A DNA stretch of 64,000 nucleotides from Xanthomonas maliensis (GCF_009192945.1 NZ_NSET01000030.1:1-64000), one strand, 5' to 3'; positions 20,064 through 32,158 are shown, numbered from the stretch's first letter. Numbers and translations are program-made. Notes: generated by a model from the letters alone, not told the origin.

Positions 20064-20833
20064 GTCGCCGCATCATTCCCTGCCTGGACGTGCGCCACGG
20101 CCGCGTGGTCAAGGGCGTCAAGTTCCGCGATCACGTCGACATGGGCGACATCGTCGAGTTGGCGCTGCGCTATCGCGACCAGGGCGCCGACGAGTTGGTG
20201 TTCTACGATATCGGCGCCAGCCCCGAAGGGCGCTCGGTGGATTACGGCTGGGTCGAGCGGGTGGCGCGGCTGATCGACATTCCGTTCTGCGTCGCCGGCG
20301 GCATCGGCAACGTGGAGACCGCGCGTGCGGTGCTGCATGCCGGCGCCGACAAGATCTCGATCAATTCACCGGCGCTGGGCCGCCCGGCGCTGATTTCGGA
20401 ACTGGCCGATGCCTTCGGCGTGCAGTGCGTGGTGGTCGGCATCGACTCGATCCGCGAGGCCGATGGACAGTGGCGCGTGCGCCGCTATACCGGCGATCCC
20501 AGCAAGACCCAGGCCTTGCCGATGCGCACCCTGGACTGGGTGGACGAAGCGCAGCGTCTGGGGGCCGGCGAGATCGTGCTCAATTGCATGGACAACGATG
20601 GCGTGCGGCGCGGCTACGATATCGCCCAGCTGCGGCAGGTGCGTGCGTTGTGTCGGGTGCCGTTGATCGCCTCCGGCGGTGCCGGCGAGCTGCAGCACTT
20701 CGCCGATGTGTTCGACCAGGCCGATGTCGATGGCGCGCTGGCCGCCAGCGTCTTCCATAGCGGGGCGATGCCGATTCCCGAACTCAAGCGCTTCTTGCGC
20801 ACGCAACAGATCGAGGTACGCGATGGGCACTGA
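20057..20833 (+). CDS. hisF: imidazole glycerol phosphate synthase, cyclase subunit
   Basis: A 258-residue TIM barrel that closes the imidazole ring using ammonia from HisH. It has the cyclase signature [16 protein letters not shown] (catalytic D11), [11 protein letters not shown] and [14 protein letters not shown] (catalytic D130 region), and a phosphate loop [11 protein letters not shown] 20057 lies inside the end of hisA (7-base overlap), and the stop lies 11 bases inside hisI. Confidence 0.97.
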   Translation: MLSRRIIPCLDVRHGRVVKGVKFRDHVDMGDIVELALRYRDQGADELVFYDIGASPEGRSVDYGWVERVARLIDIPFCVAGGIGNVETARAVLHAGADKISINSPALGRPALISELADAFGVQCVVVGIDSIREADGQWRVRRYTGDPSKTQALPMRTLDWVDEAQRLGAGEIVLNCMDNDGVRRGYDIAQLRQVRALCRVPLIASGGAGELQHFADVFDQADVDGALAASVFHSGAMPIPELKRFLRTQQIEVRDGH

Positions 20834-21443
20834 AGACGCCACCGTGGGCGAGGGGCTGGACGCGCTGGATTGGGCCAAAGATGATGGTCTGCTGCCGGTG
20901 ATCGTGCAGGACGCGGACAATCTGCGGGTACTGATGCTCGGCTACATGAATGCCGAAGCGCTCGCGGTGACCCAGCAGCGCGGCGAGGTCACGTTCTTCA
21001 GCCGCAGCAAGCAACGCCTGTGGACCAAGGGCGAAAGCTCCGGGCATGTGCTGCGGGTGGTGGCGATCCAGACCGACTGCGATGCCGACACCGTGCTGGT
21101 GACCGCCCGCCCGCACGGGCCCACCTGCCATCTGGGGCGCGCCAGCTGCTTTCCGCAGGCCCCGGCGCAGTTCCTCGGCAGCCTGGATGCTTTGATTGCC
21201 ACGCGCGAGCGCGAGCGTCCGCCGGGCAGCTACACCACTCAGCTATTCGAAAAGGGCACGCGCCGTATCGCGCAGAAGGTGGGCGAGGAAGGCGTGGAAA
21301 CCGCGCTGGCCGGCGTGGTGCAGGGCGATGCGGAGCTGCTCGGCGAATCGGCTGATTTGCTGTACCACCTGATCGTGCTGCTGCGTGCCCGTGGGCTGGG
21401 GTTGGGGGATGCGGTGGCGGTGTTGGAAGCGCGCCACCGATAG
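20823..21443 (+). CDS. hisI: bifunctional phosphoribosyl-AMP cyclohydrolase / phosphoribosyl-ATP pyrophosphatase
   Basis: Performs steps two and three of histidine synthesis (hisIE). Residues 1-115 are the cyclohydrolase, with metal-binding [12 protein letters not shown] and the conserved [19 protein letters not shown] segment, broken here as FFSRSKQ and [10 protein letters not shown]. Residues 120-206 are the MazG-like pyrophosphatase with [12 protein letters not shown] and [13 protein letters not shown]. At 206 residues it is a normal fusion. It overlaps hisF by 11 bases and is the last gene of the operon; I see no clear terminator after it. Confidence 0.97.
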   Translation: MGTEDATVGEGLDALDWAKDDGLLPVIVQDADNLRVLMLGYMNAEALAVTQQRGEVTFFSRSKQRLWTKGESSGHVLRVVAIQTDCDADTVLVTARPHGPTCHLGRASCFPQAPAQFLGSLDALIATRERERPPGSYTTQLFEKGTRRIAQKVGEEGVETALAGVVQGDAELLGESADLLYHLIVLLRARGLGLGDAVAVLEARHR

Positions 21444-21615
21444 GCGCTGCCACGGGGCGCATGCTCGCCGGATGCGCAAGCGGGCAGCCATTCCCGCGCG
21501 CATGGCGTGACCGACTGCACGGATGCCTGTGCGTGACGCGCCCATCGCCGCCGCCTGCGGCACGGCTGCGCTGCGCGCAGTTACAATTCCCCGTAGTTTC
21601 TCAGCGGGAAGTCCC

Positions 21616-23205
21616 ATGCAATTGCGTTACGCGCTTCTGGCCCTCGGTCTGTGTGCGGCAAGCGCGCACGCGCGCGATGCGATCGTCGATGGCATCGTCT
21701 ATGAAGAGCGCGACGGCAAGGCCGGGCGCAGCGCCAGCGAGCCTGGCTTGGCCGATATCGCGGTGTCCAATGGCGAGCAGATCGTCCGCACCGATGCGCA
21801 GGGGCGTTATCGCCTGCCGGTGCGCGACGGGCAGACGGTGTTCGTGATCAAACCGGGCGACCGCCGCTTCGTGCCTGCGGCCGATGGCTTGCCGGCGTTC
21901 TGGCGCCACTATGCTCCAACCGGTTCGGTCAAGCTCAGATACAAGACGATTCCTGCCACCGGCGCCCAAACCCACGACTGGAATTTCGCGCTGACCCCGC
22001 GCGACCAGGCGGCCACCGGCAAGGGCTTCGAGATGCTGGTGTTCGCCGACAGCCAGACCGCCACCCTCACCGATGTCGGCTATTACCAGCGCGATATCGT
22101 GGTCCCGCTGGTCGGCAAGACCTCGGCGCGGCTCGGCACCACCCTGGGCGATATCGTCAGCGACGATTTGAGTCTGTATCCGGCCCTGAACAAGGTGACC
22201 ACCCAACTCGGCGTGCCGTGGTTCCATGTGCCGGGCAACCACGACCTCAACGTCGATGCCCACGACGATCTGCATTCGCTGGAGTCCTGGCGCGCGGTCT
22301 ACGGGCCGGACACCTATGCGGTGGAAGAGGGCAACGCCAGCTTCGTGTTCCTCGACGATGTGGTCTATACCCCCGGTGCCAAGCCCAACTATGCCGGCGG
22401 CTTGCGCGAGGACCAGTTCACCTTTCTGCAGCGCTATCTGGCGCAGCTGCCGCGCGAGCGTCTGCTGGTGCTGGGAATGCATATCCATCTGTTCGATGCC
22501 GCGCCGGGGGAGGAAACCTTCCGCCATGCCGATCGCCGGCGCTTGTTCGCACTGTTGAAGGACTTTCCCAACGTGCTGGTGCTCAGCGGGCACAGCCATA
22601 CCCAGCGGCATGCCTATCACGGCGCCGACGAAGGCTGGACGGGCGCACGTCCCTTGCACGAATACAACGTCGGCGCTGCTTGCGGTGCGTTCTGGTCGGG
22701 GGTGAAGGATGCCTCCGGCATTCCCGATGCGACCATGAGCGATGGCACGCCCAACGGCTACGCGGTGCTGCAGGTGGCGCCCGGTGGCGAGTACACACTG
22801 GCCTACCACGCTGCGCGCGCCGCCGATGACGCACAGCTGCTGCTGTCGGCGCCGAAGGTGCTGCGGCAGGGGGCGTATGCGGCGTGGGGCGTCTACGCCA
22901 ACGTGTTCATGGGCCAGGACGATACCCCGGTGGAGTTTCGCATCGACGGCGGTCCCTGGCAGCCGATGAAGCGGGTGGAACGCGGCGATCCGCGCGTACT
23001 GGCCGAGAACGCGCGCGACGATGCCGCCGAGCAATTGCGCGGCTACGACCGTTCGCCCGAGGCGACGCCGTCCAAGCACTTGTGGCGCGCGTCGCTGCCG
23101 ACCACGCTGGCGCTGGGCGAGCATCGGGTCGAGGTGCGGGCGACGCTGCCCACCGGTCAATACACGGCCAACACGGTCTATCGCCTGCAGCACGCCGATC
23201 CCTGA
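21616..23205 (+). CDS. exported calcineurin-like phosphoesterase
   Basis: A 529-residue exported protein with a signal peptide at residues 1-19 (cleavage near SAHA). Three parts are visible: an N-terminal beta domain with VDGIVYEERDGKAG and TDAQGRYRLPV (carboxypeptidase-regulatory-like), a metallophosphoesterase core with VFADSQT, VPGNHDLN, MHIHLFDAA and LSGHSHTQRH as metal ligands, and a C-terminal beta-sandwich from about residue 400. This three-part plan is common in Bacteroidetes and Xanthomonas enzymes; the substrate is unknown. ATG 21616 has GGGAA just upstream and begins the signal peptide; the frame opens earlier at 21523. Confidence 0.88.
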   Translation: MQLRYALLALGLCAASAHARDAIVDGIVYEERDGKAGRSASEPGLADIAVSNGEQIVRTDAQGRYRLPVRDGQTVFVIKPGDRRFVPAADGLPAFWRHYAPTGSVKLRYKTIPATGAQTHDWNFALTPRDQAATGKGFEMLVFADSQTATLTDVGYYQRDIVVPLVGKTSARLGTTLGDIVSDDLSLYPALNKVTTQLGVPWFHVPGNHDLNVDAHDDLHSLESWRAVYGPDTYAVEEGNASFVFLDDVVYTPGAKPNYAGGLREDQFTFLQRYLAQLPRERLLVLGMHIHLFDAAPGEETFRHADRRRLFALLKDFPNVLVLSGHSHTQRHAYHGADEGWTGARPLHEYNVGAACGAFWSGVKDASGIPDATMSDGTPNGYAVLQVAPGGEYTLAYHAARAADDAQLLLSAPKVLRQGAYAAWGVYANVFMGQDDTPVEFRIDGGPWQPMKRVERGDPRVLAENARDDAAEQLRGYDRSPEATPSKHLWRASLPTTLALGEHRVEVRATLPTGQYTANTVYRLQHADP

Positions 23206-23547
23206 GCGCGGCGAGCAGCGCCTTCGCGAGCGACGGCATGCAGCGGAGGCGGCGAGGACAGCGTCGTCGGTGCTCGCCAACGGCGGCGCCGATGGCCGCG
23301 ATCGCACAGGCTTGCGCTATTGGCAATGGCGGACTGTCATGCGTTGGCGATGGCGACGTTGCTGTGGGCCAGACGCACGAACGCCTCCGCAAGGGAGGCG
23401 TCGTAGGATCCGGGCTGGCAGGCGAAGGCGCGCTGGCGGGATCGATGCTGGCTGGCGGTGCGCTGGCTGGCCGCGTCAGTGTAGCGGCGGCGGCTGTGTG
23501 GTGACGAAACGAGAATTGCTCTCAAGACGCGACGCAATCGACGCGGC
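23206..23547. other. intergenic stretch with one GC-rich hairpin
   Basis: No gene is visible. A hairpin pairs ACGCCTCC (23381-23388) with GGAGGCGT (23394-23401) over a five-base loop. It has no T run on either strand. It lies between the convergent phosphoesterase and C13-like genes and could terminate either. Confidence 0.45.
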
Positions 23548-24639
23548 TCACTGGCGGTGCGGCAGCTGCTTGCCGACGTCTGCTGCCGCCGCCGTGGCAG
23601 GCGTTTGCGTGGTGATTGCCTGCGGCGCGTCGTTGGAGGCGTCGGGTTGGTCTGTTATCGGCAGCGGCGGGTACGGATAGGGAACCGCGGGGCCGAGGTG
23701 CAGTCCTGCGCGCCAACGTGCCAGGACCTCGCCGATCTGCTTGCCCTCGTCCTGCTGCGGCAACGACGGACGTTCGCCTTCGCGCCGTTCGCGTGCGGTG
23801 ATCTCGGTGCGTGCCAACGCGAAGGCGGCCAGTGGGTCCTCGCTCCGGTTCATGCCGTCAATCAACCAGGCCTGGCCGAAGTAGGTGGCGTTGGAGGTAT
23901 TACCGCATCCGAACGAGGGCCGGTCCGCACGCGCAGCGGTGAGGATCAGGGTGCCTGGCGAGCGCAGGGCGGGGATGAAGCCGCCGGAGTAGCAGGCCGA
24001 CAACACGATGATGCGGTTGTCGATGCCGGCATCGTCCAGCGCCTGGCGCAGATCCTGTGGACTGATGAAGTCCTCTTCGTCGTCATCCACCTTGACGTAG
24101 AGCGTGTGGTCCTCGGTGCCATGGGTGGTGACGAACAGCAGCAATGCGTCTTCCTTGCGGTCCATGCGTTGGCCAATCGCCGCAAGTGTGTCGTAGAGGT
24201 TGTCGTAGGTCGCCAGCGGCGCGTAGGGATGCTCGCCCAGGTTGTCGGGGTGATTGACCAGGGTGACCACGCGCCCCTGCGCGCCGAAGCGCTGCTCGAA
24301 CAGCTGGCGCAGATACAGGGTTTCGTTGCGGAACACGTCGTCGCCGGCATCGCCGGCAAAGCCGACCACGTAGAGATCGGTGATGCCGGGGCGTTGCGGC
24401 TGCAGCGCCTGCAGTGCCTTTGCCAGCGCGGCCTGATCGATCGGATCGTCGCCGCCATCCTCATCAGCGGCCGCGGTGCCGGCAGCATTGGGGGCCGGTT
24501 GCTTGGTGGTGCTGGTGGTGGCCCGCAGCGTCGATCCTGCATCCGGATGGCAGCCGGCCAGCCAGGCGGACAGCAGCAATGCCGCCATCAGGCGATGGAG
24601 CAGAACCTTGGACGAGGGCAGTGAAACGGACGGCGACAT
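23548..24639 (-). CDS. C13 (legumain/caspase-like) family peptidase, predicted lipoprotein
   Basis: A 363-residue protein. The N-terminus has a hydrophobic segment ending in the lipobox LAGC (Cys 30), so it is probably a lipoprotein. A Thr/Ala-rich linker follows. The catalytic dyad of clan CD peptidases is visible as LLLFVTTHG (His) and IVLSACYSGG (Cys). The extra CGNTSNATYFGQAW segment is typical of bacterial C13-family proteins. The tail from about residue 320 is Pro/Ala/Thr-rich and looks disordered. Its substrate is unknown. The start at 24639 lacks an SD; ATG 24588 would still keep the lipobox. Confidence 0.85.
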   Translation of the reverse strand: MSPSVSLPSSKVLLHRLMAALLLSAWLAGCHPDAGSTLRATTSTTKQPAPNAAGTAAADEDGGDDPIDQAALAKALQALQPQRPGITDLYVVGFAGDAGDDVFRNETLYLRQLFEQRFGAQGRVVTLVNHPDNLGEHPYAPLATYDNLYDTLAAIGQRMDRKEDALLLFVTTHGTEDHTLYVKVDDDEEDFISPQDLRQALDDAGIDNRIIVLSACYSGGFIPALRSPGTLILTAARADRPSFGCGNTSNATYFGQAWLIDGMNRSEDPLAAFALARTEITARERREGERPSLPQQDEGKQIGEVLARWRAGLHLGPAVPYPYPPLPITDQPDASNDAPQAITTQTPATAAAADVGKQLPHRQ

Positions 24640-24918
24640 GGTGGCGACCAGAGCGGCAGGCCGCAGGTGTACCGCGTGGGCGTGGACATCGCAAGCCGCG
24701 CGGCAGCCACCCCACCGTGTGTAGGGATGCGGGCCAAGCGCTACCGCAAAGATGAGTTGCGCGAGTGGCGCGATCAGCCAGGCCGCGTTGCGTGCTTGAC
24801 GCGGTTGCCAGTAGGACGGCGCCTTCCCGTCACGCCGTGACCGCCGCCGCCAAGGCGGCGACGCTCACTGGCCGGAACGCTGGGCGGCGACGCAGCGATG
24901 CGCGAGGCCGTCGTGCGA
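24640..24918. other. intergenic stretch upstream of the C13-like gene
   Basis: About 280 bases between the mtnC stop and the start of the C13-like gene. I see no gene, no tRNA and no convincing terminator or promoter. Confidence 0.4.
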
Positions 24919-26874
<1,956 letters not shown>

Positions 26875-26941
26875 TCATTCTACTGCCCCGTCGCGACATG
26901 GTCAGGTGCGGCGCAGCAGGCTGCGCACCGCAGGCAGGAAC

Positions 26942-28372
26942 TCAATGCGGTGTGCGCAAACGGCTGTGGCGATAGCCGTAGCCGAAGTACAGCACCAGGC
27001 CTACCAGCGTCCACAGCCCCATCAGCATCCAGTTGTGCAGGGTCATCGCCGACAGCAGCGCCAGGCAGCTGAGCACGCCGGCGCTGCAGATCAGCCACGG
27101 CAGCGGCATGCGGAACGGACGCGGCAGCTCCGGATGGGTGCGACGCAGAATCAGCACGCCGGCGCAGACGGCGGCAAAGGCGATCAGCGTGCCCATCGAG
27201 GTCAGCTCGCCCAGCACGTCCAGCGGGAACACCGCCGCCAGCACGGCGATGCCGACGCCAGTGATGACGGTGTTGATGTGCGGGGTACGGTACTTGGGAT
27301 GGATGCGGGTGAACAGCGACGGCAGCAGGCCATCGCGGGCGATGATCATGAAGATGCGTGGTTGGCCGATGATCATCACCAGCACCACCGACGACAGGCC
27401 GATCAAGGCACCGACTTCCACCACGATGCGCAGCCAACTGAGCTGCGGATGCGCGGCCACGGCGGTGACTACCGGCTCGTCGGTGCCGAGCAAGGTGTAC
27501 GGCACCAGCCCGGTCATCACCGCAGCCATGGCGATGTACAGCACGGTGCAGATCAGCAGCGACAGGATCATGCCGATCGGCAGGTCGCGCTGCGGCCGAT
27601 GCGATTCCTGCGCAGCCACCGACACCGCTTCGAAGCCGATGTAGGCGAAGAACACCATCGCCGCGCCGCGCAGCACGCCTTCCATGCCGTACTTGCCAGG
27701 GCCGTCGTTGGCGGGGATGAAGGGCTGCCAGTTGCCTGGATCGACGTATTTCCAGCCCGCCGCGATCACCAGCAGGATCAAGCCGGTCTTGAGCACGACC
27801 ATGGCCATGTTCATCGCCGACGACTTGCGGATGCCGACATAGCACAGCCAGGTCAGCAGCAGCACGATGCCGGCGGCCGGCAGGTTGGCGATCGCGCCGG
27901 TGGCTTGCAGCTTGCCGTCCAGCGGCGCGTTGACCAGCGCGGCCGGCAAGTGGATGTTGAAGTGCTGCAACAGGCTGAGGAAATAGCCGGTCCAACTGAC
28001 CGCCACTGCCGATGCAGAGACGCCGTATTCCAGTACCAGCATCCAGCCGATGAACCAGGCCGGCAGCTCGCCGAAGGTGGCGTAGGTATAGGTATAGGCG
28101 CTGCCGGAGACCGGCACCATCGCCGCGAACTCGGCATAGGCGAGCGCACAGAACGCACAGCAGATCGCCGCCAGCACGAACGAGAGCATGATCGCAGGAC
28201 CGGCGTGGTTGGCCGCGGCCTGGCCGGTGATGACGAAGATGCCGCCACCGATCACCGCGCCGATGCCCAGTGCGGTCAGGCCCCAGGGGCCGAGCGCGCG
28301 TTGCAGGCCCAGCCCGTCGGCCGCCTCATGGCTGGCGTGGGGATGCTTGGTGGCCCAGAGTTGTTTGAACAT
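26942..28372 (-). CDS. APC-family amino-acid permease
   Basis: A 476-residue integral membrane protein with about 12-13 predicted helices. The first helix carries the APC substrate motif GIGAVIGGGIFVITGQAAA, and helix 6 has VFFAYIGFEAVSVAAQE, as in cationic amino-acid transporter-type permeases. Substrate unknown. ATG 28372 has GGAAC about seven bases upstream. It is a close paralogue of the gene immediately upstream (28446-29918), sharing the helix 1 and helix 6 motifs and the SSVVLVM and QPRIF segments, so the pair arose by tandem duplication. Confidence 0.92.
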   Translation of the reverse strand: MFKQLWATKHPHASHEAADGLGLQRALGPWGLTALGIGAVIGGGIFVITGQAAANHAGPAIMLSFVLAAICCAFCALAYAEFAAMVPVSGSAYTYTYATFGELPAWFIGWMLVLEYGVSASAVAVSWTGYFLSLLQHFNIHLPAALVNAPLDGKLQATGAIANLPAAGIVLLLTWLCYVGIRKSSAMNMAMVVLKTGLILLVIAAGWKYVDPGNWQPFIPANDGPGKYGMEGVLRGAAMVFFAYIGFEAVSVAAQESHRPQRDLPIGMILSLLICTVLYIAMAAVMTGLVPYTLLGTDEPVVTAVAAHPQLSWLRIVVEVGALIGLSSVVLVMIIGQPRIFMIIARDGLLPSLFTRIHPKYRTPHINTVITGVGIAVLAAVFPLDVLGELTSMGTLIAFAAVCAGVLILRRTHPELPRPFRMPLPWLICSAGVLSCLALLSAMTLHNWMLMGLWTLVGLVLYFGYGYRHSRLRTPH

Positions 28373-28445
28373 GGAGCGGTTCCAGCTTGGCGCGGCGCGC
28401 CGTCGGTGAACGAAAGGACCGGCGCACGCGCCGGTCTGGAGGAGA

Positions 28446-29918
28446 TCAGGCGCGCTTGGCCAGGCGGCTGTGGCGCATGCCGTAGAAGAAGTAGATCACC
28501 AGGCCGAGCAGGGTCCAGCCGACGAAGACCTTCCAATGCTCCTGGAATGCCTGGAAGAACAGGAACAGGCAGGCCAGCGCTCCCAGCGGGCAAATCAGCC
28601 ACACGGCCGGCACCCGGAACGGGCGCTCCAGCTCCGGGCGGGTATAGCGCAGGACCAGTACGCCGACGCAAACGGTGGCGAACGCCAGCAGCGTGCCCAT
28701 CGACACCAGCTCGCCGAGCACGCTCAGCGGAACCAGCCCGGCCAGCAGCGCCGCGACCACGCCCACCAGGATGGTGCCGACATACGGGGTGTGGAAGCGC
28801 TTGTGCACCCGCCCGAACAGCTTCGGCAGCAAACCGTCCTGGGCCATGGTGTAGAAGATGCGCGGCTGCGCCATCAGCATCACCAGCACCACCGAGGACA
28901 GGCCGGCGATCGCGCCGATTTCCACCGCGGTCTTCAGCCAGGCCAGCTGCGGATAGGCTTCCAGCGCGGTGGCGACCGGCTTGGCGGTGCCGAGCAAGGT
29001 GTAATTGGTCATGCCGGTGAGCACCGCGCAGACGATGATGTAGATCACCGTGCAGAGCGCCAGCGAGCCGAGGATGCCGATCGGCATGTTGCGCTGTGGA
29101 TTCTTGGTCTCGCCCGCGGAGGTGGAGACCGCATCGAAGCCGATATAGGCGAAGAACACCACCGACGCCGCGCGGAACACGCCGCTCCAGCCGAACACGC
29201 CCGGGGCGGTGTTCTCGGGGATGAAGGGCGTCCAGTTGGCCGGATCGATATGACTGGCGCCAAAGCCGACGAACAGGCAGATCACCGCGACCTTGATCGC
29301 GACCACAATCGCGTTGACGAAGGCCGATTGGGTGATGCCGACATAGCACAGCCCGCTGACCGCAGCGACGATCAGGACCGCCGGCAGGTTGAGCAAGGCA
29401 CCGGAGGCAACGAACTCGTGTCCGGTCCAGTTCAGCGGCGCGCTGGCCAGTGCCTCGGGGAACGGCAGTCCCAGGGTACCGGTGATGAAACTGAGCAGAT
29501 AGGCCGACCAGCCCACCGCCACGCTGGAGCCGGCGAACAGGTATTCGAGCACCAGGCACCAGCCGATCAGCCAGGCCACGCCCTCGCCGAGGGTCGCGTA
29601 GGAGTACGAGTAGGCACTGCCGGACACCGGCAGCATCGCGGCGAACTCGGCATAGCACAGACCGGCCAGGGCGCAGGCCAGGCCAGCGAACACGAACGAC
29701 AGCATCACCGCCGGGCCGGCGTGGTTGGCGGCGGCCTGGCCAGTCATCACGAAGATGCCGGCGCCGATCACCGCACCGACGCCGAGCATCACCAGGTGGC
29801 GGGCCGTGAGGGTGCGTTTGAGGGTGGCTTCGCCCTCCAGGCTGCCCTCGACCGGCTCGCCGGCATCGACATGCCCGGCTGGCGCGATCGGCTTGACCCG
29901 CAACAGTGATTTCAGCAT
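28446..29918 (-). CDS. APC-family amino-acid permease (tandem paralogue)
   Basis: A 490-residue membrane protein with the same plan as its downstream neighbour: GVGAVIGAGIFVMTGQAAA in helix 1, VFFAYIGFDAVSTSAGE in helix 6 and VLVMLMAQPRIFYTMAQD later. It has a longer hydrophilic N-terminus of about 40 residues. Two ATGs are close together (29927 and 29918); AGGG abuts the first but stands nine bases before the second, so 29918 (MLKSLLRVK) is preferred. Substrate cannot be named; related permeases take up cationic or branched amino acids. Confidence 0.92.
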   Translation of the reverse strand: MLKSLLRVKPIAPAGHVDAGEPVEGSLEGEATLKRTLTARHLVMLGVGAVIGAGIFVMTGQAAANHAGPAVMLSFVFAGLACALAGLCYAEFAAMLPVSGSAYSYSYATLGEGVAWLIGWCLVLEYLFAGSSVAVGWSAYLLSFITGTLGLPFPEALASAPLNWTGHEFVASGALLNLPAVLIVAAVSGLCYVGITQSAFVNAIVVAIKVAVICLFVGFGASHIDPANWTPFIPENTAPGVFGWSGVFRAASVVFFAYIGFDAVSTSAGETKNPQRNMPIGILGSLALCTVIYIIVCAVLTGMTNYTLLGTAKPVATALEAYPQLAWLKTAVEIGAIAGLSSVVLVMLMAQPRIFYTMAQDGLLPKLFGRVHKRFHTPYVGTILVGVVAALLAGLVPLSVLGELVSMGTLLAFATVCVGVLVLRYTRPELERPFRVPAVWLICPLGALACLFLFFQAFQEHWKVFVGWTLLGLVIYFFYGMRHSRLAKRA

Positions 29919-30088
29919 TCGTGACATCCCTAATGGCAGTGCGGGGCGCAGGCGCCCGGAAAGGGTGGTCGCCACGCCCGGAAGGCAGGCAAGCGACGTA
30001 CCTTGCCAAAGCTACACGCCCACGACAAGCGCGTACGCAGCATGAACAGGGATAATGGCCGCCGACACCGTACCGCCCGAGAGTGCCG

Positions 30089-30637
30089 ATGACCGATGCA
30101 AGCCTGCGCCAGCAACTGGCCGACTACCGCGAGCGCTGGCCCGAGGAGGCCGACGTCGCCGATGCCTTCGCGCAGTTGCTGGACGATGCCGCCGACCCCT
30201 TTGTGCGCGCGCGCCTGCAAGGTCACTTCACCGGTTCGGCCTGGGTGGTGAGCGGCGACGGCCAGCGCACCTTGCTCACCCACCACCGCAAGCTGCAGCG
30301 CTGGCTGCAACTCGGCGGCCATGCCGATGGCGATCGCGACCTGGCGCGGGTCGCGCTGCGTGAGGCGGAGGAAGAATCCGGCCTGGCCGAGCTGCGTCTG
30401 GCCGATGGTGTGGTGTTCGATCTGGACCGCCACTGGATTCCCGCGCGCGGCGACGTGCCCGGGCACTGGCATTACGATGCCCGCTATGTCGTGCTGGCCG
30501 GCAGCGACGAGCGCTACCAGGTCAGCGAGGAATCGCTGGCGCTGGCCTGGCGTCCGATCGCCGAGCTGCTGGCCGAACCGGATCTGGACCCCTCGCTGCG
30601 GCGGATGGCGCAGAAGTGGTTGGAGCGCCGGGATTAG
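30089..30637 (+). CDS. Nudix-family hydrolase
   Basis: A 182-residue protein with a Nudix box near residues 78-100: GHADGD, then a loop, then REAEEESG with all catalytic Glu of the REUXEEXG core. The first Glu of the consensus GX5E is replaced by Arg, a position not directly catalytic. The family hydrolyses nucleoside diphosphates linked to other groups; no subfamily motif tells the substrate. ATG 30089 is preferred to the GTG at 30083. It is divergent from the permease pair and convergent with serA. Confidence 0.88.
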   Translation: MTDASLRQQLADYRERWPEEADVADAFAQLLDDAADPFVRARLQGHFTGSAWVVSGDGQRTLLTHHRKLQRWLQLGGHADGDRDLARVALREAEEESGLAELRLADGVVFDLDRHWIPARGDVPGHWHYDARYVVLAGSDERYQVSEESLALAWRPIAELLAEPDLDPSLRRMAQKWLERRD

Positions 30638-30720
30638 CGATGCGGCAGCGCGCGTCCACCGCATGCAAGCGATGCGGCCGCGCGTCGCGTCGACGAAGCG
30701 CGCCTGGCAACTGATCCGAA

Positions 30721-31962
30721 TCAGTACAGCACGCGCGTCCGCAGCGTGCCGGTGATCTGCCCCAGCTCGTCCTTCAGCACTGCGGCGACTTCTTCGCTGG
30801 CGCTGACATCGATGACCACATAACCGACCTTCGGATCGGTGCGCAGGAACTGGCCGTCGATGTTGACGTTGTGACGCGAGAACAGTTCGTTGATCTGCGA
30901 CAGCACGCCCGGCACATTGCGATGGATGTGCAGCAGGCGCAGGCTCTCGGCGTGCTCGGGCAGGGTGACTTCGGGGAAATTGACCGACGACAGCGTGCTG
31001 CCGTTGTCGCTATAGCGCACCAGCTTGGCGGCGACCTCGATGCCGATGTTGTCCTGCGCCTCCAGCGTGCTGCCGCCGACGTGCGGGGTCAGGATCACAT
31101 TGTCGTGGGCGGTGAGCGGCGAGGTGAACGCATCGCCATTGCCCTTGGGCTCGACCGGGAACACATCCACCGCCGCGCCGCCGATCTGGCCGCTGCGCAA
31201 CGCCGCGTCGAGCGCATCGATGTCGATCACGGTGCCGCGCGAGGCATTGATCAGATGGGCGCCGGGCTTCATCCGAGCCAATTCCACCGCGCCGATCATG
31301 TCCTTGGTCGATGGCGTCTCCGGCACGTGCAGGGTCACCACGTCGGCGCGCGCCAGCAGCTCGTCCAGATCGATCGCCGCGCGGGCATTGCCCAGCGATA
31401 GCTTGGTCTCGACGTCGTGGAAGATCACCTGCATGCCCAGCGCCTCGGCCAGCACGCCCACCTGGGTGCCGATATGCCCATAGCCGACGATGCCCAATAC
31501 CTTGCCGCGCGTCTCGTGGCTGCCGGCGGCCGATTTCGACCAACCGCCGCGGTGGCATTCGGCGTTTTTCTGCGGGATGCCGCGCAACAGCAGGATGGCC
31601 TCGGCGATCACCAGCTCGGCCACGCTGCGCGTATTGGAGTAGGGCGCATTGAAGACCGGAATGCCGGCCAGCTCGGCGGCATCCAGGTCGACCTGGTTGG
31701 TGCCGATGCAGAAGCAGCCCACGGCGATCAGCCGTTTGGCATGCGCCAGCACGTCAGCGCTGAGCTGGGTACGCGAGCGGATGCCGACGATGTGCGCTTC
31801 GGCAATGCGGGCCTTCAGTTCGTTCTCGGGCAAGGCCTTGCCATGGCTCTCGATCTGCGAGTAACCGGCGGCGCGGAAGACATCGATGGCGGTCTGGCTG
31901 ATGCCCTCCAGCAGCAGTACGCGAATGTCCTGCTTGGGAAACGACGTTCTCTTCGGCGACAT
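30721..31962 (-). CDS. serA: D-3-phosphoglycerate dehydrogenase
   Basis: First step of serine synthesis. The 413-residue protein has an NAD-binding motif VLGIVGYGHIGTQVG (about residues 155-169), the catalytic Arg, Glu and His in INASRGTVID, GAAVDVFPVEP and ILTPHVGGST, and a C-terminal ACT domain (about 340-413) including HRNVPGVLSQINELF. That is the E. coli-type, serine-inhibited layout. The frame extends to 32160; ATG 31962 gives the family length and start (MSPKRTSFPKQ), although it has no clear SD. It is divergent from an FAD-linked oxidase likely to clear its by-product. Confidence 0.95.
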   Translation of the reverse strand: MSPKRTSFPKQDIRVLLLEGISQTAIDVFRAAGYSQIESHGKALPENELKARIAEAHIVGIRSRTQLSADVLAHAKRLIAVGCFCIGTNQVDLDAAELAGIPVFNAPYSNTRSVAELVIAEAILLLRGIPQKNAECHRGGWSKSAAGSHETRGKVLGIVGYGHIGTQVGVLAEALGMQVIFHDVETKLSLGNARAAIDLDELLARADVVTLHVPETPSTKDMIGAVELARMKPGAHLINASRGTVIDIDALDAALRSGQIGGAAVDVFPVEPKGNGDAFTSPLTAHDNVILTPHVGGSTLEAQDNIGIEVAAKLVRYSDNGSTLSSVNFPEVTLPEHAESLRLLHIHRNVPGVLSQINELFSRHNVNIDGQFLRTDPKVGYVVIDVSASEEVAAVLKDELGQITGTLRTRVLY

Positions 31963-32158
31963 GAGGGGTGCAATGCAGCAATCGGGTCGGCCACTATGCC
32001 AGAGCGCATGCGCGCTGTGACAGCTCTGGAGGCCCGCAAGCCCTTGCGGCGCAACGGTTTCAGCTGAATCCAACCGCGTCGCGCGCGCGCGCGGAGCTGC
32101 TGGACGGGGCTGGCGAGCGCTGGCACGCTGTGCGGTTCCCGCCCTGTCGTCGTCTGCC

